Shown here: in pieces, positions 1-10,011 of the stretch
How positions within the stretch are numbered: position 1 is the stretch's first letter
Layout: every line of letters starts with the position of its first letter
DNA from: Setomelanomma holmii
Taxonomy: Eukaryota; Ascomycota; Dothideomycetes; Pleosporales; Phaeosphaeriaceae
Assembly: GCA_010015745.1 (NCBI GenBank)
Contig: ML978155.1
Coordinates: forward strand, 744,001 to 808,000
Direction: 5' to 3'
DNA length: 64,000 nucleotides
The notes under the pieces: generated by a model
What the model was told of the DNA's origin: nothing
Databases searched by the model: none
The model's input: only the letters and a program-made list of their open reading frames with translations
Made by a program: the position numbers and the translations under genes

Positions 1-1808
1 TTGGTCGCGTAATGGCTGCTACACCTGGGCCGAAACGTATGCCAATGCGTGTCGATATGGGCAGTACATGCTGCAGAATGGCGTGCAGCCGAATACGCTC
101 ATTGCCATGTATATGATGAACAGGCCCGAGTTCCTGTTCACACATCTTGGATCGTGGTCCATTGGGGCGGCGCCTGCGTGGATAAATTACAACTTGGCGG
201 GCGATGCGCTCGTGCATTGCTTGAAGGTGGCGGGCGCGAAGGTTCTTTTCGTGGATGAAGATGCGGGCTGCAGGAAGAGGATCGAAGATGTGAGAGACAG
301 GTTGGAAGGCGAGCTTGGTATGACTATCACCATACTGGGTCAAGAGCTGAAAGGCGAGATCTCCAGGATGGAGCCGAAGAGACCTGACGATGAGCTGAGA
401 GTCACCGCGAAGGGGAAATTTCCTCTCTTCCTTTTCTACACCAGGTAAGCACCCCATCAAATCGCTTACCAGACTCAAAGCTGACCTGAGTAGCGGCACA
501 ACGGGCCACCCCAAAGCATGCCCCTTCGAGACACAACGAGCAGTTGGCCTCACGGGCCGTGTAGGCGCCATGGGTCTTAAAACTGGACCCAATGGCGATA
601 GATGGTATGTGTGTATGCCGCTCTACCATGGCACAGGAGGCACAACGGCGCTCGTATGTATGGTGGCTGGCGTCACCTGCTGCATCGGCACCAAATTCTC
701 GACATCACGCTTCTGGACCGATGTCCGCGACTCCAGTTCAACTGGTATTGTCTACGTTGGCGAAACAGCGCGATATCTTGTCAACACTCCACCCAGCCAC
801 CTCGACCGCAAACACAAGGTCCGTTTTATGTTCGGTAACGGTCTTCGTCCTGACGTCTGGCATCGCTTTGTTGATCGTTTCGGCATCGAGATTGTCGGCG
901 AGTTCTTCAACAGCACAGAAGGCGTGATGGCACTGTTCAATGGCTCCCGTGGTCCGTTCACAGCAACATCTGTTGGACACCAGGGCGCCATCGAGCGCTG
1001 GCGCACACGAAATCTCTACGTCCCAGTGGAATGCGACATGGTTACTGGCGAGCTGGTTCGCGACCCTAAGACTGGCTTCTGCAGACGGAAGAGCTACGAA
1101 GAAGGGAGCGAGATCCTCGTCCAACTGCCCGGCGAAGATGCTTTCGTCGGCTACTACAACAACCCCGAAGCTACCGAGAAGCGCTTCGAACGCAATGTCT
1201 TCAAGGAAGGTGACCTATGGTACCGCACAGGCGACGCTCTACGACGTGACAGAGACGGACGCTGGTTCTTCATGGACCGTCTTGGTGACACCTACCGCTG
1301 GAAATCCGAGAACGTATCCACCGCCGAAGTCGCCGAAGTCCTGGGCCACTTCCCAGGGATCCAAGAAGCAAACGTATACGGCGTCGAAGTCCCCGGCTAC
1401 GACGGTCGAGCAGGCTGCGCCGCAATTCGCATCGACCCCGTCCATGGCGAAAAATTCAACTTCAACGCCCTCCTCGCGCATGCCAACGCCAAGTTACCCA
1501 AATACGCGGTCCCCGTGTTTCTGCGGATACAGCACAAACACACGACTATGCATAATAATAAGCAGAACAAAGTACCGTTGAGGAACGATGGTATCGATAC
1601 AAGGAAGATTGTGGAAAGGGCAGATAAGGAGGCTGCGGAGGAGGCGACGGAGACGGGCGCGGTGGGCGCGCAGTACGATACGTTATACTGGCATCCAGCG
1701 GCGCTGGGACCGGATTGGGAGACGGAGCGTGAGGGGTATCAAATTTTTAGGGTGGAGGATTGGGATCGGTTGAGGGAGGTTGCGGGAAAGGGGGAGGCGA
1801 AGCTGTAG
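1..1808 (+). CDS. Very-long-chain acyl-CoA synthetase / fatty acid transporter (FATP family), 5' truncated
   Basis: Two exons are visible: <2..444 and 491..1808, with a 46-nt intron. The frame is open to the window edge, so the N-terminus is missing and about 586 residues remain. The intron splits the AMP-binding P-loop, which reads YTSSGTTGHPKACP after splicing. Downstream are VGYYNNPEATEKRF, the adenylation motif YRTGD, and the FATP/VLACS signature DRLGDTYRWKSENVST. The family activates long and very-long-chain fatty acids to CoA thioesters. The protein ends in AKL, a canonical peroxisomal PTS1, so a peroxisomal location is inferred. Substrate cannot be read from sequence; bile-acid-type or side-chain acyl-CoA ligases of the same family are alternatives. 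Confidence 0.9.
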
Positions 1809-2472
1809 AGGATGTTGTACGGGTTAGAGCATGTCTTCAATGTATTAAATTCTGACTGCAGCCCGCTCGCATTCGACGAGTTCCGCGGTACGTGGTGTTG
1901 CGTAAAGGATTTCGATCATGAATCGCGAGGCTGACACATATCTCTAGGCTCCTGCCGATGCCTTCCACTTCGCCACCTCATCACCTCATCAGAATCTTAT
2001 GTGCATTGATTCCGTTGACATGCAAGTCTCCAAACCTGTCGTCGGGCAGTGGTCGTTGTTTCGGCTGCCTGCACAGCCCGTTCGCATGATTTACGCCGCA
2101 TGTGCCGCACCAGCCTTCAGGCATGTGGCTGAGCAAACTCAACGGCGACACGTTCCATCCAATCGAACTTTCTTGGTATGTCGGAGACAATCTTATGCTG
2201 TTTGTGCCAGAAGGTTCTAGGTTATGATTGTGGTGGTTGTGAATGGTGTTTGAGGCAGTGTGTTTGCACACCACCTCTCTTTCTACCGAGGGTGCCTGCT
2301 TGTTCGTTTGGGGTATATATGGTCCGTTGCATCACGCAAGATGTTTTGCATTCCAGTTCCATCGCTGCACATAAGACAATCTGCATTCCAACTCACCTCC
2401 ACCACATCGACCCTGCACACAACTTCTATTCTGCCACCCGCTTCAGGAGCCCGCACCTAAGATATCGCAATA
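1809..2472. other. Intergenic region
   Basis: No gene is supported here. It holds the 3' flank of the acyl-CoA synthetase and the presumed promoter of the first dynamin gene, with a pyrimidine-rich stretch close to the start codon. Confidence 0.6.
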
Positions 2473-4825
2473 ATGACGCTCAGCGACAGTGAGTATGAGA
2501 CATCCGATCCGCTAACGCCAATCGACCCAGAAGGCGTTACCACCGATAGCCTTGAGGCTTTGCAATCGGATGAACAGCGCAAAATTCTGGACATTGTGGA
2601 CCATCTTCGCCGCCAAGGTCTCAGCGGTATTGTGGAGCTACCGCAGCTAGTGGTGTGTGGTGACCAGTCATCTGGAAAGAGTTCTGTGCTTGAGGCTGTA
2701 TGTCCTTTTTGAGATGTACATAAGAGACACACTAACTTCAATATTAGATCACGGAGATTCCGTTTCCCAGGAATGAGAATCTATGTACGCGATTTGCAAC
2801 CGAGGTTAGTAGTGATCGTTGCTCCCGAATTCTGAGTTAATTTCGCGTAGATTATTCTACGCCGGCATGCAACTTCTGCCATTAGCACTCGGATCACTCC
2901 AGATAAGTCTCGCCCGGAGGCTGAGCAGCAGGATCTTCGTGACTTTACCAGAACAATCACGGACTTCACACAGCTGCCTGATATCATTGCAGACGCCACG
3001 AAGGCTATGGGCCTCGAGGAGGTTGGTCAGACTAACAAAGCATTTGCAAGGGATGTCCTCACTGTGGAAATCAGCGGACCATCCAGGCCTCAACTCACGC
3101 TTGTTGATCTACCAGGTCTCATTCACTCAGCCAATCGAATGCAAAGTGAAGAAGATGTGAGATTGATTCAAGAGCTGATCTTAGACTATATGCGAAACCC
3201 GCGTACGATCATCCTCGCCGTCATAACTGCCAAAAATGACTACGCCAACCAAATCGTGCTGAAGCACTGTCAGGCGATTGACCCTTCAGGACGTCGGACT
3301 CTTGGCATTATCACAAAACCTGACACACTGACCGAAGGAACGGCAAATCAGCGCTCCTGGCTTGACCTGGCGCAGAATCGTGACATCTACTTCGAGCTGG
3401 GCTGGCATATCGTGAAGAACCGCACCGATCTCGAAGCTGCCAAGTCGTTCTCTCAGCGCAACACGGCGGAGCGTCAATTCTTCGCCAAGGGCGCGTATCT
3501 GGACCTGCCCTCCCACTGCAAGGGTATTGAATCTCTGCGTTCGCGCTTGAGCGCTCTCTTGCACAACCACCTCAAAACAGAATTACCCCATCTCAAGGCC
3601 GAACTGATGGAGAAATTGGCAAACACAACAAGGGAACTGAATCAGATTGGAGTCAAACGCGACACTCCGCAGGAGCAGCGCATATTCTTAACCGATATTG
3701 GCATGGAGATCAACGAACTGTTGAAGGCCGGTGTCCGTGGACAATACGACGTCTCTTTCTTCGGTCCGGTCGATATGAATGCTGCTGTCGACTCGCTTGA
3801 GAATATCCGCCGGTTTCGTGCTGTTGTCCAGCATCTGAATCTCAATTTTTCAGATCGCATGCACCGAGAAGGCAGCAAGTATCGTATACCGTCTCGCAAG
3901 GGTGCTGATGGGGAGAGCAAGGAGTTCAGCGACGAGACAAATGATTTGAAAGGTGGGTGCATCGTGGTCTGTAAAGCGGATGTGAGACATGTACTGATCG
4001 TCTTTAGGTCCAATGAAAATGACACGCGAAGAGGCTATTGACTGGGTTCACCGCACGCTCGAGCGCTCTCGCGGCCTCGAGCTACCGGGAAGCTTCAATC
4101 CTCTCATCGTGTCCCAGCTGTTCTGGGAACAATCTACACCTTGGAACGAGCTGGCGCTCACCCACATTGAAAATGTCGCCGCCAAGTGTGCCACCTTCGT
4201 CGACACTGTGCTGAACGAGACCGCGCCCTCAGACATCAAAACCCGTCTAACAGACTACTGCGTAGAGAAAGCGTTGTCTGACGCACTCACTAACGCCAAA
4301 ATTGAACTCGAAAAGATCATCGCAGATAAGGAACGAAACCTCATGACATACAACCATTATTTCACAACCAAGATCCAGGACCAGCGCAAGTCGAAACTCG
4401 CGCAGATCCTGTCTTCCATCGCAAAGACTGCACAAGTCTCCTGGGGCAAAGACGACACTAATAACTTCGAAACGTGCATCGACCCAGCCACACTCGACGC
4501 AGACATGCACTCGGGTGTCGAGCAAAACATGGATAAATTCTCGGCCGAGGATGCGCTCGATACGCAAATCGCATACTACGCCGACGAACTCAAATACTTC
4601 ATCAATTGTGTCTCGAAACAGGTGGTCGAGAGACACTTGGTGGATACTCTGTCGTGGAATGTGCTCAGTCCGAGGGTAATCGCGGGCTTGACAGATGCGC
4701 AGGTTCAGCTGCTGACGGCGGAGAAGCATGAAGTTGTGAGGAATAGGGAGAGGTTGGAGGGGAGGAAAGAGGTGTTGGAGAAGGGGTTGAAGGTGTTTAG
4801 GGAGGCGCTTGGTGGGTTCGCTTAA
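2473..4825 (+). CDS. Mx-like dynamin GTPase (first tandem copy)
   Basis: Four exons: 2473..2697, 2748..2804, 2851..3952 and 4008..4825, joined by introns of 46-55 nt, giving 733 residues. The GTPase motifs are complete: P-loop GDQSSGKSS near residue 63, switch threonine in CTRFATE, DLPGL near 180 and TKPD near 249. A stalk and a C-terminal GED-like helical region follow; there is no PH or proline-rich domain. That is the architecture of Mx proteins and of the fungal Mx-like dynamins. Dynamins polymerise on membranes and couple GTP hydrolysis to remodelling; the cargo of this subgroup in fungi is not known to me. A close paralogue follows on the same strand after 849 bp, so the pair looks like a tandem duplication. 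Confidence 0.93.
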
Positions 4826-5674
4826 ATGTTCAGTGAAGTGGCTGGTCAGGTGGATGGTCGTGCGAGTTACAGACGAGGAACATGGTACATGTGGTGCTTG
4901 GTAGACACTACGACTTGCCATGGGCACACGCTTTCAGAAGGCTGCCCGGTCGTCTCTAAACGTACCATAAGCTCGTGTCAATCAAATGACATGTCGTCTT
5001 TCCCTTAGACTCTGATATCGTCACTGCAACGTCTTCTTGATCCTCCCACTGACGTACACGAGTATCTTTAGTTTCGTGATGGTGAAATTGTACATGTTCA
5101 TCTTGTAGCCGATCCGGATATGACCTTGGTTTCGGTTCTGTGACTTCACGCGGACACGGTCTCGCCTTCTGGATTTCTGTCGGCCCACAAATCTGCTCAC
5201 ATGCTCAGGATGACAACATGTCCAGCGGTAAATATGAACACTTGTCCACTGCTTAATCAACGTTTACGCACTGGCCAGATTCTTCACCAGGGAATCAGAC
5301 CCTCTCGCTTCCTGCGAAAGCCAAGATCTCCACTTCATAGACCGTAGTCTGGTACCTTACGACCGAGCCCGATAGTGCTCGATGCCTGGCTTTCTCCCTA
5401 ACACATCTGTTCAATGTCCAGTCGGCTTTGACGTACAGACATCTTAGCCGAACATATCAAGTAGCTGTTGTAGTTGGAGTGCGCTACTCCGAGACACGAG
5501 CGTTTGCTCGTCACGCGCAGTTTCACCTCTGGTCTGCGTCATACCTTCTCTCTGGTTCTCCGTTTGCTCACCGTTTCGTCGGCGCGGCCTTGTAATTCTC
5601 CTGCCTTCCACACTAATCTGTTATATTTGTTGTTGCTACTTTCTTCTTCCTTACCGCGCTGATAGCCCCTACAC
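4826..5674. other. Intergenic region between the two dynamin genes
   Basis: No gene, RNA or repeat can be supported. It separates two co-oriented paralogues and presumably contains a terminator for the first and a promoter for the second. The last 150 bp are pyrimidine-rich, as is common before fungal start codons. Confidence 0.55.
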
Positions 5675-8230
5675 ATGGCTGGACCTCTCCACAATCGCAA
5701 CTTTGGAGACCGCCGTATTGCGATTCCCGTGCCCCGCCTACATCGCACTCCTTCTCCGTCCAAATCTGAGCCTACGGTGATGAACACCATGGATGGAGCG
5801 GCGGACCTCAGGGCAACGCCTGTCGCCGTTCCTGTCTCTATCGATCCCGAGGCCTTCACGACAGAGTCACTGAAGAAGCTCCAGTCTAAGGATGAGCGCC
5901 GCTTGCTGGACGTCGTTGACAAGCTTCGTCGCATTGGTCTCAATGGCACCATCGAACTCCGCAGCTAGTGGTGTGCGGAGACCAGTCATCGGGAAAGAGC
6001 TCGGTGCTCGAAGCGGTTGGTCTTCGCGCATGAATTGGACAAGTCCACACACTAACACTCACTCTAGATTACTGAGATACCTTTTCCTAGAAAGGCCGGA
6101 CTGTGCACGCGCTTCGCGACTGAGATCGTGCTGCGACGTCAGTCCACGGACTCCGTGACCATCAAGATCAACCCAAGCAAGTCTCGCATGGATGCTGAGA
6201 AATTCGCATTATCGTCATTTAGCAAGACCATCACCGACCTCAATGAGCTTCCTGCAGCCATCGACGATGCGACAAGGGCGATGGGATTGGGCGAGATTGG
6301 CCGGTCGGCAGCGTTCTCTAAAGACATCCTCAGCGTCGAGATTTGTGGCCCCGATAGACCCCAACTGTAAGTGTCTCATTGCTATTCGACAACCTAAGCT
6401 GACATTGTTAGCACACTTGTGGATCTACCTGGACTCATTCATAGTGCTACAAAGGCGTCCACGGAGGCTGACAAGGATCTGATTCACGGTCTTGTTCAAG
6501 AGTATATGCAAAACCCGCGGACAATCATCCTTGCCGTCGTCTCTGCGAAGAACGATGCCGCCAACCAGATCATCTTGAGTCTGTTCAAGAAGATTGACAA
6601 GAAAGGCTCCCGTACCCTTGGCATCATCACCAAGCCGGATTGCATGAGCAGCGGTGATGAGCAATTCTGGTTCGACCTGGCTCAAAACAAGGAAGTGTTC
6701 TTGGAGCGCGGTTGGCACATGGTGAAGAACCGCTCAGAAGTAGAGATGGCTTATTCGTTCGCCGAGCGGAACGAGGCAGAGATGGCTTTCTTCGATAGAG
6801 GCCGGTTCAAGGATTTGCCGCGCTCAGCTGTCGGTATTGAAGCTCTGCGTGAGCGTCTGAGTGGGCTCTTGCATCGCCACCTGGTGCAGGAGTTGCCTTC
6901 TCTGAAGCAAGAGCTAAAAGCGAAACTGGTGACTACCGAGCAGGAGCTGGCCAGCCTCGGAGAGCCTCGTGAGACCCCGCAGGAGCAGAATATGCTTTTA
7001 ACAACCATCAGCTCGAACATCAACCTGATTCTGCGCGATGCCCTCAACGGAACCTACCTGCATCCTTTCTTCGACCCGGTCGACATGGATGCGCCAATAA
7101 CCTATGGCACGAATGTTCGTCGATTCCGAGCGGTGATCCAAGATCTCAACTCTAAGTTCGCAGAGAATATGCGCCTATACGGTCATAAGTACGAGCCCAA
7201 GACCCAACAATTCGCACCTCCACCACAACCACCAATGAGTGATGACGAAGACGGGGATGGTTTGGTAATGGCTGACTCTGAGGACGAGCTTCCACAGCCG
7301 AAGCAACTTACTCAGGACGACTTCATGGCCTGGGTTAAGAAGGTGATGTTACGTTGCCGCGGCCATGAGCTTCCTGGTAGCGTCAACCCAGAGATTACCA
7401 GCCATCTTTTCTGGGAGCAGTCGGAACCCTGGAAGCACCTCGCGAAGGACCATGTGGAGCAAGTCCGCAGCTTGTGCAAATACTTCATCCATCAAATCCT
7501 CAATGAGGTCGCGCCAGCGGAGTTCAAGAAGCCTCTGGAAGAGCTGGTCGTGAGTGCAGTCTTGGAGGACACTCTGAAGGACGCGAAAGTGGAGCTCAAG
7601 AAGCTATTGGAAGATAAGGCCCGCAATCCAAGGTAAGAGTGGTGCTCTGTACGAAGTTGTCTCCACGGCTAATAGCAACAGTACTTACAACCACTACTAC
7701 ACGGACAATATCCAGAAGCGCCGTAAAGAGAAGCTAGACGCCGCTAATGAGAAGGCCAAGAGGGCGGCGAACATCAAGACTCGGAGAGACGATGGTACTT
7801 ACAAGACGACTTTTGACAAAGACATCTTCTACAAAGAGCTGGAGAAGACTGTCCAGCGCGACATGGAGATCTTTGCTGCTGAGGAGACACTCGAGAGCTC
7901 GCGTGCATACTACAAGGTAAGCCCACTGCTATCATATCCCACCTCAATACACATACTAATCTGCAGTAGGACGAGATGAAGTACTTTGTACATGCAGTGA
8001 CCAAGCAGGTCATTGAGCGTTGCATGATCGACCCTTTGCCGCGCCGCATTCTGAGTCCGACCGTTGTTCAGGCGCTGACGGACGAAGAGGTCGCCTTTGT
8101 TGCCGCCGAGCCACCTGAGACCGTGGCCCAACGCGCATTCTTGGAAGAGCGTAAGCAAATGCTGGAGAAGGGCGACGATATCTTCCGCGAGGCGATGGGT
8201 GGTGTCAAGCGTGGTAGAGCTGCTCGATAG
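5675..8230 (+). pseudogene. Mx-like dynamin GTPase (second tandem copy), frameshifted before the P-loop
   Basis: Exons by homology: 5675..6015, 6068..6366, 6412..7632, 7682..7916 and 7970..8230. It is a paralogue of the upstream gene, with a longer N-terminus, VDLPGLIHSATKAS, TKPD, an acidic insert and a GED-like end. The first exon reads in frame to IEL at 5951-5959, then hits TAG at 5966-5968. One base later the frame reads PQLVVCGDQSSGKSS, exactly as in copy 1. A single base is therefore missing around 5957-5960. As written, translation stops after 97 residues, before the GTPase. All later exons and splice sites are intact, so this is either a very recent lesion or a sequence error. Relative to copy 1 it lacks the intron after CTRFATE but has introns after RPQL and in the helical region. 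Confidence 0.85.
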
Positions 8231-8568
8231 ATGAGCACCTAGACATTGATGGCGCTCTGACGAGGTTCACGACTAGACAAAGGTTAGATGGGGTTGGCGG
8301 CGTTTAGTACTTATGATTGACTCTCGGGTACTGTCCTGCTTTACGGAGCAAAAGTTGATAACTTACGAGACGCTGAGCCTTGAGCACCCTGATTCTACAA
8401 TTCACAAATACACACCATGAGAATACGAGACCAAAGAAAATACTGTGCTGTGCTTTCCACGTACCAATGAGGGAGGAGTTTACGTCTCGGCTTCCCGCAT
8501 TAGGTCAGACCCACACGATCAGCATCCCCACTCTTGAACGGCTATCCCCAACACCAAGCTCAGAATTA
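8231..8568. other. Intergenic region
   Basis: Presumed terminator of the dynamin copy and promoter or 5' leader of the aldolase gene. An in-frame ATG at 8467 upstream of the chosen start makes part of this potentially coding. Nothing else is recognisable. Confidence 0.5.
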
Positions 8569-9879
8569 ATGGCTCACACGTTCAATTCGTCCAAAGCTAT
8601 TTCTCACTTCTTCAGCAACCTGCCTCACTCACTTGCAAAAGTCCCAGCCCCTGCTTTCGCATTCAGCCTTGCGCAACCACGGCCAGCTCATTCGTTTACC
8701 ACCTCTTCACCATCTCGAGCCACTATCAGACATCTCTCACAATCCACCAAAATGCCCTACTCCCCCAAAATCGGCGACCCAATCTCCACCCTCGACACCC
8801 CCTCGATGCTCGTTGACCTCGACCTAATGGACTCCAACATCACAAAACTCATGTCGCGCCTGCTCCCCACCGGCATCTCCATCCGCCCCCATCTCAAGAC
8901 CACAAAATCCGCCAACCTCGCACAGCGTCTCGTGGCCGCCGGTGCAAAGGGTGGGTGTGTCGCAAAACTGTCTGAAGCGGAGGTTATGTGCAGCCTAGGC
9001 TTCGACGATTTATTGATCACCTGTGAGATTATTGGTGCGCCGAAGGTTGCAAGATTAGTCGAGATGTGGCAAAAACATCGGGGCGTGAGGATTGTTGTTG
9101 ATAGTGCTAAGGGGGCGACGGAAATCAATGACGGAATTGCGGCATCTGGTGCTAGTGAATCAGACAAGATTTCTGTTCTGCTGGATCTGGATGTCGGTCT
9201 TCATCGAACGGGCGTACAACCCGGCGCCCCAGCACTTGAACTCGCGGCGCATGTCAAAGGATTGAAACATCTGGATCTGATAGGCGTACAGGGGTATGAG
9301 GGGCATTTACAGCATGTGCATGGTTTTGAAGAGAGGAAGAAACAGTGTTTAGAAAGTATGGATATACTAACATCGACTGCCACCGCTCTGCGCGAAGCTG
9401 GACACAACATTGGAGTAGTAACGACAGGCGGCACCGGCACAGCAGAGTTCTGCGCTAGCGTACCAGGTGTGACGGAGGTTCAACCTGGCTCTTTTCTCTT
9501 CATGGACACGGATTACCGCAATGCGATCGGGACGACATATTCGAACAGCCTGACCATACTATCTACCGTACTATCTGTACAAGGTCCGAGGATCGTGACA
9601 ATCGATGCGGGGTTGAAGAGTTTGACAACGGATAGTGGGCTTGCCGAGTGTAAGACGCCTGGGTGTACGTATGGGGTCTTGGGGGATGAGCATGGGAGTT
9701 TGGAATGGGAGGAGGGTGGTGAGGGCGGAAAGGTGAAGGTGTTGAAGGTTGGGGATAGAGTGGAGATGGTGCCAAGTCATATTGATCCGACGATTAATTT
9801 GCATGATGTTTATTATGCGCATAGGAAGGGTGTGGTAAGGGAGATTTGGGGAGTGGATGCTAGGGGCAAGGTGCAGTAG
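8569..9879 (+). CDS. D-threonine aldolase / D-serine dehydratase-like PLP enzyme
   Basis: Single exon, 436 residues from the chosen start. The alanine racemase N-terminal barrel begins with DTPSMLVDLDLMDSNI; the PLP lysine lies in RPHLKTTKSANLA near residue 110. The C-terminal metal site reads PSHIDPT. This HxD pattern fits D-threonine aldolases, whereas D-serine dehydratases usually have HxC; this is the main reason for the name. The family cleaves D-3-hydroxyamino acids with PLP and a divalent metal. ATG 8569 gives a basic, serine-rich, acid-poor leader that looks mitochondrial; ATG 8752 (MPYSPKIGDP) gives the typical cytosolic form. Both may be used. It is convergent with the glycosyltransferase, 132 bp away. 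Confidence 0.87.
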   Translation: MAHTFNSSKAISHFFSNLPHSLAKVPAPAFAFSLAQPRPAHSFTTSSPSRATIRHLSQSTKMPYSPKIGDPISTLDTPSMLVDLDLMDSNITKLMSRLLPTGISIRPHLKTTKSANLAQRLVAAGAKGGCVAKLSEAEVMCSLGFDDLLITCEIIGAPKVARLVEMWQKHRGVRIVVDSAKGATEINDGIAASGASESDKISVLLDLDVGLHRTGVQPGAPALELAAHVKGLKHLDLIGVQGYEGHLQHVHGFEERKKQCLESMDILTSTATALREAGHNIGVVTTGGTGTAEFCASVPGVTEVQPGSFLFMDTDYRNAIGTTYSNSLTILSTVLSVQGPRIVTIDAGLKSLTTDSGLAECKTPGCTYGVLGDEHGSLEWEEGGEGGKVKVLKVGDRVEMVPSHIDPTINLHDVYYAHRKGVVREIWGVDARGKVQ

Positions 9880-10011
9880 TCGGTGCGGGAAAGAATGTTG
9901 TGAGATTATGTCAAACGTGGGCTTCATGCCACACGACCTCCGATGTGCTCATTATATGGCATATACCTCAAATCAAGAATGCTGCACGGTTCGGAACCCA
10001 GTCCCGTCCAC

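Noticed and set aside
5937..5968. 32-nt GT...AG gap that would repair the frame of the second dynamin gene
   Set aside because: Too short for a fungal intron and it would delete conserved residues that copy 1 retains.
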